Shown piece after piece: positions 45,438-54,707 of a DNA stretch of 64,000 nt (positions within the stretch are counted from its first letter, which is position 1; each line of letters opens with the position of its first letter). The stretch covers positions 2,852,001 through 2,916,000 of the forward strand of contig NZ_CP042914.1 in the NCBI RefSeq assembly GCF_008065135.1, given 5' to 3'. A model generated the notes under the pieces. It was given only the letters and a program-made list of their open reading frames with translations. It was not told where the DNA came from and ran no database searches. The stretch is from Roseimaritima ulvae. Lineage in GTDB: Bacteria > Planctomycetota > Planctomycetia > Pirellulales > Pirellulaceae. Position numbers and translations under genes: made by a program.

Positions 45438-46191
45438 CCGCCTCGTTGAGAGACCATGCCAACCTTTCGTGAAACTGCAGCAGCTCTTGGTCCATGCCGG
45501 TTGGCCGATTGTTAACAGGGAACTACGAGATACCGGAAGGATTTCGTCTTGTGCACAATGTGTATTCGACAAGCGGGGCTGTTGAGGGGGACGGGATCCA
45601 GGGGATTCACTGGAAGACGGCTTCGCGTTTTCTCGGCGTAGTTAGTTCCATTATTCGGCCCTCGTGATCCCAATCGGTACCCGACTACCGATTTCCTCGA
45701 TTCCCAATAAACTGATCCACGAGGAACGACAACATGGGCAGTGACGAGCTCTGCATGCTGGCAGCTTTGGCTTTCTGTTCGTGCATTACTGCAGGCAATC
45801 GCAAAATTTCGCTCGCCGTCGTCAGCTAATCTTCCGGTCGTCCAATTTTCCGGTCGCCAACTATCGGAGCGATACATGATGTGGAACGCTTGTGTCCGAA
45901 GTTGCTGATTCTGCCCAGGCTACCAAGAGCAGCTCCGCCTAGCTTGCGATCGTGGGGCAAGTCATCGATTCGCTGGTGGTCTCTGCGGCCGATATGATTT
46001 GGGCTGCGTCAACTTTGGTGGTTTTATGTTGTCGCCGCTTGTCGATGCGCTGATGGATTTCAAACCACGAAAGACACGAATCACACGAAAAGTACACTCT
46101 CCTACTTTCGTGTCTTTCGTTGTTTTCGTGGTCCTTCTTCTGGCTGAGTTCTCTTTGGATTTTGACACAACCGTTTTCGCGAAATTCAGCG
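45438..46191. other. Non-coding end of the integron region
   Basis: I see no gene here. Recognisable pieces are two or three TTCCGGTCGT units (from about 45832), copy B of the duplicated segment (45848-45998), and a palindromic element at 46062-46134 with CACGAAAGACACGAA on one arm and TTCGTGTCTTTCGTTG on the other. Ordinary chromosomal genes resume at 46192. Confidence 0.6.
45848..45998 (+). repeat. 151-base duplicated segment, copy B
   Basis: Partner of 42911-43061: same length, many substitutions, and a common end GCTGGTGGTCTCTGCGGCC then GATATGAT. Stop codons in copy B (for example after AGCTCCGCC) show that it is not coding here. Confidence 0.8.
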
Positions 46192-49161
46192 CTACAGAAT
46201 CAGTTCGCCCACTTCGGGCATGCGGCCATAGGCATAGGCCAGCAGCTTGATCGGATGGACCACCGGGCGATCGACGCCGTGTTCAATTTGCATTCGACAC
46301 GCCGTGCATTCGCTGGCGGCGATCTGGACCCGCGCAGATCGCATGGCCGAAATCACCGGCCAGCCGATGCGTAGACTATTCCGATAGTTCTTTTTCTGCA
46401 GGCCCCACAAGCCAGCCATGCCACTGCAGCCGGCTTGGATCGGTTTGACCGACAGGCCGGGAATCAAATCCATCAACAGCGGACCGGGCTGGCCGTCGTC
46501 AATCGCCCGCACGTGGCAGGGTTGATGGTAGGCCACCGCCGCCGATACCGGACGGAAGTCCAGCGTCAACTCGTTGCGGCCGTGCATGTCCCATAGATAG
46601 CGACAGGCTTCATAGGAGTTCTCGGCGACCAGTCGAGCGTCATCGTCGTCGACCAGGTTTAAATATTCTCGCCGCAGACATAACGCGGCCGAGGGTTCGG
46701 TAGCCACGATCGTATGCCCCTGACGAACGGCGTCGGCCAGCAACCGCACGTTTTGAAGAGCCAGTTTGCGGGCGGTTTTTAAATCGCCGGCCGCGATGTG
46801 GGACATCCCGCTGTAAACCTGACGCGGGGGCACGTACACGCCAATCCGGTTTTGCAGTAGGACTTCGATGAACGCGCGGCCGATGGAGGTGTCATGGTAG
46901 TTGGTGAAGTAGTCCATGAAGTACACGACCTTGGGACCGCTTTGCCGTACCGGGCGAGTTAATTTCCGTCGCGCTGCGTATCGCAACAAGGTACGATTGG
47001 CTACCGGCGGCAAGCGTCGCGCGGCTGACAAGCCAAACATGCGTTCCAACAACCAACGAGATAAACGGTTGCGGATCAGCTGGTTCGACAGCCAGGGCAA
47101 TCGCGACATTCCTCGCGCCAGGGTATCGAGTCGACAAAACAGCATGTCCGACAAAGGCAAACCGTTGGTGGCCACGTACTGGCCCTTGATTTCATTCACC
47201 AATTTGGGAATGTCCACCGAAGCCGGGCATTCCAGTCGGCACTGATGGCAATTGAAACACAGGTCCGCGATCTCTTTGCCACGCTCCGACGCCAGGTCGG
47301 TGGACGGCAGTTCGCCCGTTAGTACTCCGCGTAACAGATTGGCCTTGGCTCGCGGGGAGGCTTCTTCGATCGGCAGGACGCGAAACATCGGGCACTGTCG
47401 CTGCTCCGGCGCGGTCGTACGGCAACGTCCACATCCGTTGCACTGGCGAGTGGCGCGGTCGATGCTTTCTTCGGCCGGCCAGACCTGCAGGACCGGCAAG
47501 CGTTTTTGTTCCAGCGGTACCACCACGTCGGGTTCGGCCGCGGGGTTACTGGCCGGTTGGCGTTCGCCAGCGGTTTCGCTGACCAGTTCAATCTGGGCTT
47601 CGACCGGCCGCAGGTTCTCGTGCGGTTGCTGCAGACTGGCGCCGGTGATCTTGCCGGGGTTAAGACGATTGTGGGGATCGAACAGGCGTTTGATTTCGGG
47701 CATCGCCCGCCACAGTTCGCCGTATTGTCTTGGCAACAACCAGGAACGACTGAGGCCCGAGGCGTGTTCGCCCGACAGCGTGCCGCCATGCCGCCAAGCG
47801 ACTTCCGAGATCCGCTGCGATAGTGAGCGGACGCGCTGCTGGTCTTCCGGTCCGGAGATATCCAGAAAGGGACGCACGTGCAGTTGGCCGTGGCCGGCGT
47901 GAGCGAACAAAAACGCCGTCGTCTGTTCGGCTTGCAACGCCGCCTGAATTTCCGTCAACACATCGGGCAGCGTGGCCGGCGGTACCAATAAGTCTTCGAC
48001 AAACGGTAAGGCTCGCGAGTGACCTTTCAGGCGATACACCCGAGGGATCACGCGGCGGCATAACCGCCAGTACATGTCGCGTTCTTGCTGTTGCACCGTG
48101 GTCACGGCGGCAAAGGCCAAGCCGGACTGGTCGCGCAGGTCATCGACCAAGGCTGCCATCCGATCACGCAGCTCCGGCAACGAATCCCCTTGCAGTTCGA
48201 CCAAGATCATCGCCTCGGCTTCGCGCGGGATCAGCTCTTCATAAAGCGGTTCGATCTCGCGGGCGATTTCCAGCAGGCGGCGGTCCATCAGGTCGCAGGC
48301 CACCACCCCGTGTCGCACGGCCGCGAACGCTCCTCGAGCGGCGGCATCGAGCCGATGGAAGAACAGCAACGCCACGCCGCGATGTCCCGGTATCGGTTCG
48401 GTTCGCAAAGTGGCTTCGGTGATCAGCGCCAACGTGCCTTCGCTGCCAGTGAGCAGTTTGGGGAAATCGATGCGGTCTCCGTCGACACAATCGTCCACGC
48501 GGAAACCACCCCGCAATTGGCGACCCGACATGGCCAACTGTTCCAGTGCCGCGGCGTTACGATCCAGCACGCGGCGTACGCCCTGCGCCAAGCGTCCGGG
48601 GGTGCCGGCATCGTGTGGCGTGTGTTGATTCAATTCGACGATTTCGCCTTCGCTGGTCACCACCTGCATCGACAGCACGGTATCGCGGGCCGAGCCGTAA
48701 CGCAGGAAATGACTGCCCGAGGCATCCACCGCCATCACGCCGCCCATGGTGGTGACGCTGCGGGTGGCCGGGTCCGGACCATACATTCGCCGAGAACGAC
48801 GCAGCTCGCGGTTGAGTGCCGCCAAGGTCACGCCCGGTTGAACCCGTACCCGCGCGCCCTCGTCAAATGGTTGCCAACGCCGCATATAGCTGGAAAAGTC
48901 CAGAATCAGGCCGCGGCCCAAGGCTTCCCCGGCCACGCCGCTTCCAGCCCCGCGAGCGTGCAGGGTGAGATGATTCTCTTTGGCGTAACGAACGCAAGTA
49001 GCGACGTCGGCCGCCGAGCGTGGCCGGACCACGCCCAGCGGACGCATCTGATAGATACTGGCATCGCTGGCGTACAGCTGTGAAGTGATTTCATCGCACA
49101 GCACATCGCCGGCAACGGCCCCCCGCAAGTCGTCTTGGATCCGCTGCCGCTCTACGTCCAT
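46192..49161 (-). CDS. FAD-linked and Fe-S oxidoreductase, YdiJ/GlcD-GlpC fusion type
   Basis: The 989-residue enzyme joins a D-lactate/glycolate-oxidase-type FAD domain (residues about 20-270, with LHARGAGSGVAGEALGRG and GPDPATRSVTTMGGV), its FAD-oxidase C-terminal domain (to about 530) and an Fe-S domain. The Fe-S motifs are CNGCGRCRTT...CPMF near 590-615 and CFNCHQCRLECP near 645. Two CCG-type modules follow (AYHQPCH, AGCSGMAG). It should oxidise a D-2-hydroxy acid and pass electrons through Fe-S centres. The substrate is unknown; E. coli YdiJ is a D-2-hydroxyglutarate dehydrogenase. It is the last gene of a minus-strand group, 13 bases after its neighbour. Confidence 0.92.
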   Translation of the reverse strand: MDVERQRIQDDLRGAVAGDVLCDEITSQLYASDASIYQMRPLGVVRPRSAADVATCVRYAKENHLTLHARGAGSGVAGEALGRGLILDFSSYMRRWQPFDEGARVRVQPGVTLAALNRELRRSRRMYGPDPATRSVTTMGGVMAVDASGSHFLRYGSARDTVLSMQVVTSEGEIVELNQHTPHDAGTPGRLAQGVRRVLDRNAAALEQLAMSGRQLRGGFRVDDCVDGDRIDFPKLLTGSEGTLALITEATLRTEPIPGHRGVALLFFHRLDAAARGAFAAVRHGVVACDLMDRRLLEIAREIEPLYEELIPREAEAMILVELQGDSLPELRDRMAALVDDLRDQSGLAFAAVTTVQQQERDMYWRLCRRVIPRVYRLKGHSRALPFVEDLLVPPATLPDVLTEIQAALQAEQTTAFLFAHAGHGQLHVRPFLDISGPEDQQRVRSLSQRISEVAWRHGGTLSGEHASGLSRSWLLPRQYGELWRAMPEIKRLFDPHNRLNPGKITGASLQQPHENLRPVEAQIELVSETAGERQPASNPAAEPDVVVPLEQKRLPVLQVWPAEESIDRATRQCNGCGRCRTTAPEQRQCPMFRVLPIEEASPRAKANLLRGVLTGELPSTDLASERGKEIADLCFNCHQCRLECPASVDIPKLVNEIKGQYVATNGLPLSDMLFCRLDTLARGMSRLPWLSNQLIRNRLSRWLLERMFGLSAARRLPPVANRTLLRYAARRKLTRPVRQSGPKVVYFMDYFTNYHDTSIGRAFIEVLLQNRIGVYVPPRQVYSGMSHIAAGDLKTARKLALQNVRLLADAVRQGHTIVATEPSAALCLRREYLNLVDDDDARLVAENSYEACRYLWDMHGRNELTLDFRPVSAAVAYHQPCHVRAIDDGQPGPLLMDLIPGLSVKPIQAGCSGMAGLWGLQKKNYRNSLRIGWPVISAMRSARVQIAASECTACRMQIEHGVDRPVVHPIKLLAYAYGRMPEVGELIL

Positions 49162-49174
49162 ACTCTCCTCGAGT

Positions 49175-50092
49175 TCATTCGCCTAGCCGAGTTGCACCAT
49201 TCAGGATAATCGGGATCAAACTCAACCCACCGCCGGCCAGGGCAAACAACACCAACAGAGCCGTGGCTCGGGCGGCACCGATGCTACGACCCGGGCGGTC
49301 CGCCGAACCGTCCCAATCGCCATCACCCGCCGCGCCGCCCGCGTTTGGTTTCACGGGCGCGTTTGATTTGATGTCCGCGTTTGATTGGGCTGGTGCGTTT
49401 GCTTTGACCGACGTGTCGGGTTGCGTAACTGCGTGCACGCCGCGATAGACGCAAAACGCCGCGATCGTTTCCGCCAACAGCACCGTCCAGGCAATCCTAG
49501 GCGCCAGACCCAGCGGGCGGTCTTGAACGAAGTACAGGTAGGCGAGCGAGAGGATCAAGCCCAGCAGCATGCCGCCGGATAGTTGGCTGAGGAATCGCCA
49601 GTTCTGCAGCTGGGCGCCTTGCGGAAAACCGGAACCCAACCGAGTCAGGGCGGCCAGAGCGACCGCCGCGAGAGCCACGGCCAGCGTGCGATGCGCCGCC
49701 AGGGCCACGGCCGTAGCCGGTGATGCCGGAACCACCGGGGCCGTCGAGGGAGCCGGCGAATCAGGCGAGGTGAGAGCAGCAGAGTCGGCAAAGCCCCATG
49801 CGGCCAATCCGGCCAACAGCAGCACAGCGAGCGGTACCACTCGCGATCCACTTGCGCCGGCCAGGGCTGCCAGCCAAGCGGCTGCCAGCGGAAACCACGC
49901 CCAGGGGAAGGGCCCGCCGCCGCCCGGCAGGGCTCCCGCGGCGGCGTCGCCATACAGCCAAGCCGCCAGCGTCACCAAGAGGGTCAGCGGCAGCAGGATC
50001 AAGCTGCGAAGTTTGCGTTCCGCACCCAGGGTCGCCAGGATCGCGACGCAGAGGATGGAACACAGCAGATAAGACAGGGGCAGCATGCGCAA
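49175..50092 (-). CDS. Integral membrane protein, unknown
   Basis: The 305-residue protein has about eight hydrophobic segments, two in the first 50 residues and one at the C-terminus (LLVLFALAGGGLSLIPIIL). Linkers rich in Pro/Ala/Ser lie near 108-125, and an Asn/Ala/Lys-rich repeat loop (SVKANAPAQSNADIKSNAPV) near 228-250. No family recognised. It sits between the dehydrogenase and the FAD/Fe-S gene in an apparent operon, so a link to electron transfer is possible but unproven. Confidence 0.72.
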   Translation of the reverse strand: MRMLPLSYLLCSILCVAILATLGAERKLRSLILLPLTLLVTLAAWLYGDAAAGALPGGGGPFPWAWFPLAAAWLAALAGASGSRVVPLAVLLLAGLAAWGFADSAALTSPDSPAPSTAPVVPASPATAVALAAHRTLAVALAAVALAALTRLGSGFPQGAQLQNWRFLSQLSGGMLLGLILSLAYLYFVQDRPLGLAPRIAWTVLLAETIAAFCVYRGVHAVTQPDTSVKANAPAQSNADIKSNAPVKPNAGGAAGDGDWDGSADRPGRSIGAARATALLVLFALAGGGLSLIPIILNGATRLGE

Positions 50093-50131
50093 GGCAAGAG
50101 TCTCGATCGAAAAGGGACGGATGCCCCGCGG

Positions 50132-51235
50132 TTATTCGTCGGCGACGTTAACAAACACTTTCAGCGCTTGATCGTCCTCCACCAACAGACGCATCATTTC
50201 ATTGTATCCGTCCAAGCCATCGACCGGGCTGGTGAGGATCTTTTCCAGCACGCCGGGGAACATCATTTCGCCCAACGCCAGGTCGCGGATGCCCATTTCA
50301 AAGTGTTCGCTGTTGGCGTTCACGCTGCCGAGCACCAATTTATTTCCCAGCACCCATTCGATGTTTACTTTGTCACTGGGAAATTCAATTTGACGGTCTC
50401 CGCCGGTGATGCTGGTCCACACCACCACGCCATTGTGTCCGACGTGTTGCATGGCTTCGAAGGCCAGGCCGCTGTGTCCGGTGGCATCGACGACAATATC
50501 GGGGCGGCCCGTCTTGGCGACCAAGTCGTCCAGCGAGGTTTCTTTGGTGCTCACATAGTTGGCTTCAAAGCCTTCGGAGATCTCGGATTTGAGATGCGGC
50601 CCAGGAGCTCGAGCGACCGTGTATACCTGCAGGCCTCGCAGTCGCAGGATCAGCGTGGTCAGCAAACCGATTTGTCCGCTGCCCAGCACGTAAGCCAGCT
50701 TGGGACGCCAGACCTTCATCCGTCGCTGAGCTTCAAACGCTTGATGCACGGCTTTGGCAGCACAGCTCATCGGTTCCATCAGCACGTGCAGGTGCTTCAG
50801 CCCTTGGGGCACGCGGACGATGTATTCCTGGTCATCGACAAAATATTCCGTCAGGTAACCGTGCCGCAAATTGATGCCGCGTTCGTAATAGGTTTCCTCG
50901 CTGGTCATGTCGTAGTTGCCGATCTGGTCATAGATCGAACCCCCCGGCCGCCGCACCGTAGCGGTGACGTAATCGCCGGGTTTGAAATTGACCACGTTCT
51001 CTCCCACCGCTTCGACCACGCCAAACGACTCGTGGCCGAGCACCAGGTAGTCAAAACCTTCCGGAGCGTTGCCGTACAGGGCGTCGTTGATTTCGCGGTC
51101 GGTGGCGTCGACGCCGACTTTCAGGACCCGTACCAGCACGCCGGTGCCGCCCGGCACGTCGTCCAGGGAGGGCATGGGAATGTCTTCCAGGTGAACACTA
51201 TTGGGCTGACCGGGGGTGACGGCGACCGCTTTCAT
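50132..51235 (-). CDS. Zinc-type sugar dehydrogenase, glucose 1-dehydrogenase-like
   Basis: The 367-residue protein is a medium-chain dehydrogenase with a GroES-like N-terminal half and a Rossmann half ([20 protein letters not shown] near 183). The C-terminal part is of the archaeal glucose-dehydrogenase type. Zinc ligands are Asp43 (in [10 protein letters not shown]), His68 and Glu69 (in LVLGHES). Asp in place of the usual Cys is also found in halophilic archaeal glucose dehydrogenase. The GVDATDREI context matches that family. The expected reaction is NAD(P)-dependent oxidation of an aldose to the lactone. It is the first gene of the minus-strand group and diverges from sufR. Confidence 0.82.
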   Translation of the reverse strand: MKAVAVTPGQPNSVHLEDIPMPSLDDVPGGTGVLVRVLKVGVDATDREINDALYGNAPEGFDYLVLGHESFGVVEAVGENVVNFKPGDYVTATVRRPGGSIYDQIGNYDMTSEETYYERGINLRHGYLTEYFVDDQEYIVRVPQGLKHLHVLMEPMSCAAKAVHQAFEAQRRMKVWRPKLAYVLGSGQIGLLTTLILRLRGLQVYTVARAPGPHLKSEISEGFEANYVSTKETSLDDLVAKTGRPDIVVDATGHSGLAFEAMQHVGHNGVVVWTSITGGDRQIEFPSDKVNIEWVLGNKLVLGSVNANSEHFEMGIRDLALGEMMFPGVLEKILTSPVDGLDGYNEMMRLLVEDDQALKVFVNVADE

Positions 51236-51451
51236 TGCAAAACTCGGCAGAATACGCGGGATAGGAATGTATTGGGCAGATCACGCCCCTGCTTGCGGGG
51301 TAAGGGCGCGATGCCGGGGCCTGGTTTGAGAAAAACTTGGCGAAATCGTAACAGTCTTTCGTAACCCTTGGCAGTGGGGCAACTTAAATCCATTCGATTT
51401 TTCGCATGGTGGGTTGTCTAAAATAGAAGATAGGCATACAGTGCCCTGGAG

Positions 51452-52156
51452 ATGAATGACATGCAAAACCCGTCCCCCCAACTGCCCAGCGGTGGCTGTG
51501 AGCCCTTGCGGTCGGTCGACCGTGAGTTGATCGACGCTCTACGGAGCGGCGAACGGCTGGGGGTCTCGGAGTTGACCAGTGTGCTGGGCGTGACCGCCAC
51601 GGCGGTCCGACAGCGGCTGGAGCGATTATTAGATGATGGCTTGATCGTGCGTCACAAGGTGGTGGCCGGTCGCGGTCGGCCCACGTTTGATTACTCGCTG
51701 ACCGTGTTGGGGCACCGCCAAGCCGGTGCCAATCAAGCGGATTTGGTCGATGCGATGTGGCAGGAAATTCTGTCGCTCGAGGACGCCGAAACGCGGACCC
51801 GACTGTTGGCCGGGATCGCCAAACGCTTGGGACAGGCCTTCGGTCGCCAGCTCAGCAGCAGCGAAGCGGACGGCTCGCTGGAACGCAGGATGCGAGAACT
51901 GTCCAAGTTGATGGCTGGCAAACGGATTCCCAGCGACGTCACCACCGATGGCTTGGCGTCCTTGCCGGTGTTGGGCATTACGGCTTGTCCTTACCCCGGT
52001 TTGCTGGACGAATCGGACCAGCGATCGATGTGTCATTTAGAAGAAGAAATGCTCAGCGAAGCCCTGGGCCATGAAATCGAACTAACCAGCTGTCGGCTCG
52101 ACGGCGATCAATGTTGCCAGTTTGCGCCCAAAGAATCCAAGTCCTCCAAACTCTAA
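51452..52156 (+). CDS. sufR: SufR-type Fe-S sensing transcriptional regulator
   Basis: This 234-residue regulator has an N-terminal winged helix (LGVSELTSVLGVTATAVRQRL, near 35-60) and a C-terminal Cys cluster expected to bind Fe-S: ACPYPGL near 175, RSMCHLEEEM near 190 and TSCRLDGDQCCQF near 213-226. SufR represses suf genes when Fe-S is plentiful. Its place directly upstream of sufC, 18 bases away, fits autoregulation of the operon. Three ATG codons are close together; the first (51452) is taken. The divergent gap to the dehydrogenase (51236-51451) should contain its operator. Confidence 0.93.
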   Translation: MNDMQNPSPQLPSGGCEPLRSVDRELIDALRSGERLGVSELTSVLGVTATAVRQRLERLLDDGLIVRHKVVAGRGRPTFDYSLTVLGHRQAGANQADLVDAMWQEILSLEDAETRTRLLAGIAKRLGQAFGRQLSSSEADGSLERRMRELSKLMAGKRIPSDVTTDGLASLPVLGITACPYPGLLDESDQRSMCHLEEEMLSEALGHEIELTSCRLDGDQCCQFAPKESKSSKL

Positions 52157-52174
52157 CCCAACCCTATTAAAGTA

Positions 52175-53005
52175 ATGAGCGACGCACCCAAACACGTATT
52201 GAAGATCGAAAATCTGCATGTCTCGGTCGGCGACAAGCCGATTTTGCGGGGCGTCAATCTGTCGATGAACCACGGCGAAACGCACGCCCTGATGGGACCC
52301 AATGGTAGCGGTAAAAGCACCCTGGGATTGGCCATCATGGGCCACCCCGGCTACGAAGTCACCGACGGTTCGATCACGCTCGACGGTCAAGATGTGTTGG
52401 CGATGGAACCTAATGAACGCGCCCGCGTGGGCTTGTTCATGGCCTTCCAGCGTCCGGTTGCCGTGCCCGGTGTGAAGATGGCTGACTTCCTCCGCCACGC
52501 CACCACCAACGTGCGTCGTCCGGATCGTAAAGAAGGCGAGGACCTGATTCCCATGCGGGAATTTCGCAAGGAGCTGAAGGACAAGATGCAGCACCTGCGG
52601 ATGGACGTCGAGTTCGCTCGTCGTTACGTCAACGATGGCTTTTCCGGCGGGGAAATGAAGCGCGCCGAAATCCTGCAATTGGCGATGCTGCAGCCCAAGT
52701 TCGCAATCCTCGACGAAACCGACAGTGGCTTGGATGCCGATGCCGTGCGGTTGGCCAGTGAATCGATCGCCGAGATCGGCGGTCGTGAAAAAATGGGCCT
52801 GCTGATCATCACCCACCACGACAAACTGTTGGAACACAATCCGCCCGAGTTCACGCACGTGATGCTGGGCGGCCGGATCGTGGAAACCGGTGGCAAGGAA
52901 TTGGCCGAAGAACTGCATCGCAGCGGCTACGATCGGATTCGTAAGGCCTACCCCGAAGCCGATGCTCGCAACCAAGAAATGCTCAGCGAAGAAACCGCGG
53001 TCTAA
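52175..53005 (+). CDS. sufC: Fe-S assembly ATPase SufC
   Basis: SufC is the ABC-type ATPase of the SufBCD scaffold. The 276-residue protein has Walker A (GPNGSGKST near 45), signature FSGGEMKRAEILQLAML near 152, Walker B FAILDETDSGLD near 176 and the His switch IITHHDKLL. There are no membrane segments, as expected. It is followed by sufB after 77 bases. Confidence 0.97.
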   Translation: MSDAPKHVLKIENLHVSVGDKPILRGVNLSMNHGETHALMGPNGSGKSTLGLAIMGHPGYEVTDGSITLDGQDVLAMEPNERARVGLFMAFQRPVAVPGVKMADFLRHATTNVRRPDRKEGEDLIPMREFRKELKDKMQHLRMDVEFARRYVNDGFSGGEMKRAEILQLAMLQPKFAILDETDSGLDADAVRLASESIAEIGGREKMGLLIITHHDKLLEHNPPEFTHVMLGGRIVETGGKELAEELHRSGYDRIRKAYPEADARNQEMLSEETAV

Positions 53006-53082
53006 GCAACGCTGTGCTCACAGCGCTGCGGCAATGGCCCGCGAAACGATATTAAAAAACTCTGCAAATCAGGAATTGGATC

Positions 53083-54489
53083 ATGGCAACCGACGTTTCC
53101 GAATCCGAACAAATCGGCGAAATCAATAAGTACAACTTCCGCACCGAAACCACTGGGGTGTTTAAAGCCAAAAAGGGCGTTAATAAGGAAGTTGTTAATC
53201 AGATTTCGGATATCAAAAAAGAACCCGACTGGATGCGGAAGTTCCGCCTCGACTCGTTGGAAATCTTTGAACAACGTCCCATGCCCAAATGGGGCGGGGC
53301 GATCGATATCGATTTTCAGGACATCTTTTACTACCTGAAACCCACCGATCACCAGGGCCACACCTGGGACGATGTGCCGGACGAAATTAAAGACACGTTC
53401 GACAAACTGGGCATCCCCGAAGCCGAGAAGAAATTCCTGGCCGGCGTGAAGGCTCAGTTCGAAAGCGAAGTCGTCTACGGTTCGCTGCAGGAAGACTTGG
53501 CCAAGAAGGGCGTGTTGTTCACCGACACCGACACCGCTGTTCGCGAACATCCCGAACTGTTGCGTGAATACTTTGGCACCGTCATTCCTCCCAACGACAA
53601 CAAGTTCGCCGCCCTCAACAGCGCGGTCTGGTCCGGTGGATCGTTTATCTATGTGCCCAAAGGCGTGCACATCGAATTTCCGCTCCAGGCCTACTTCCGC
53701 ATCAACGCGGAAAGCATGGGGCAGTTCGAACGCACGCTGATCATCGTCGACGAAGGTGCCAGCGTGCACTACGTCGAAGGTTGCACGGCACCGATGTATT
53801 CGACCGAAAGCCTGCACAGTGCGGTGGTCGAAGTGATCGTCAAAAAGAACGCCCGCTGCCGCTACACCACGATCCAAAACTGGGCCAACAATATCTATAA
53901 CCTGGTTACCAAACGCGCTTACGCTTATGGCGATGCGACGATGGAATGGGTCGACGGGAACCTGGGCAGCAAGCTGACCATGAAGTACCCGGCCGTGCAC
54001 ATGATGGAGCCGGGCGCCCGGGGAGAAATTCTCTCGATCGCCTTCTCCAGTGCCGGGCAGCATCAAGATGCGGGTGCCAAGCTGGTGCACTGTGCACCGC
54101 ATACGACCGGTCAGATCATCAGCAAGAGCATCAGCAAGAACGGCGGCCGCAGCAGCTACCGCGGACTGGTGAAAGTCGAACCCGGCGCACATCACAGTAA
54201 AAACAATGTGGTCTGTGACGCCTTGATTCTGGACCCGGAAAGCCGCAGCGATACGTATCCGTACATCGAAGTCGGCGAACAAGATGTGCAGATCGGTCAC
54301 GAAGCCAGCGTGTCGCGAATCGGTGAAGAGCAGATGTTCTACCTGCTCAGCCGAGGCCTGAGCGAAGCCGAAGCCAGCACGATGATCGTCAACGGCTTTA
54401 TCGAGCCGCTGGTCAAAGAGCTGCCGATGGAATACGCGGTCGAAATGAACCGCTTGATCCAACTGCAAATGGAAGGCAGCGTCGGCTAA
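53083..54489 (+). CDS. sufB: Fe-S assembly scaffold SufB
   Basis: SufB builds Fe-S clusters with SufC and SufD. The 468-residue protein matches SufB throughout: [21 protein letters not shown] near 45, [20 protein letters not shown] near 178, [19 protein letters not shown] near 238, [13 protein letters not shown], and [20 protein letters not shown] near the end. Conserved Cys lies in EGCTAP. It is separated from sufD by 218 bases filled with dispersed repeats. Confidence 0.97.
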   Translation: MATDVSESEQIGEINKYNFRTETTGVFKAKKGVNKEVVNQISDIKKEPDWMRKFRLDSLEIFEQRPMPKWGGAIDIDFQDIFYYLKPTDHQGHTWDDVPDEIKDTFDKLGIPEAEKKFLAGVKAQFESEVVYGSLQEDLAKKGVLFTDTDTAVREHPELLREYFGTVIPPNDNKFAALNSAVWSGGSFIYVPKGVHIEFPLQAYFRINAESMGQFERTLIIVDEGASVHYVEGCTAPMYSTESLHSAVVEVIVKKNARCRYTTIQNWANNIYNLVTKRAYAYGDATMEWVDGNLGSKLTMKYPAVHMMEPGARGEILSIAFSSAGQHQDAGAKLVHCAPHTTGQIISKSISKNGGRSSYRGLVKVEPGAHHSKNNVVCDALILDPESRSDTYPYIEVGEQDVQIGHEASVSRIGEEQMFYLLSRGLSEAEASTMIVNGFIEPLVKELPMEYAVEMNRLIQLQMEGSVG

Positions 54490-54707
54490 GTCGTCCGCAC
54501 CCGTAGCCGAAGTCGCCCGACTTTGGGCACCGCCGCAACCGTAGCCGAAGTCGCCAGACTTTGGAGCCCACCGTCTGGCGACGGTAGCTACGGCCCACCG
54601 TCTGGCGACGGTAGCTACGGCCCACCGTCTGGCGACGGTAGCTACGGTCGTGCCGATTTGGCGACCAGCCATACGCAAATCATTCAACTAACTCCCGCAA
54701 TAATCCC
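54490..54707. repeat. Repeat cluster inside the suf operon, with a perfect 27-base triplet
   Basis: Two direct CGTAGCCGAAGTCGC copies (54502-54527 and 54540-54565) are followed by three perfect tandem copies of a 27-base inverted-type unit, GCCCACCGTCTGGCGACGG plus TAGCTACG, at 54566-54592, 54593-54619 and 54620-54646. The direct and inverted units can pair. Placed between sufB and sufD, they could lower or separate expression of sufD; that is inference. Confidence 0.85.

Noticed and set aside
48085-49083. Plus-strand frame of 332 codons within the FAD/Fe-S gene
   Set aside because: Shadow of a well-supported minus-strand gene.
53002-54687. Minus-strand frame of 561 codons over sufB
   Set aside because: Shadow of sufB, and its first part comes from repeated non-coding DNA.
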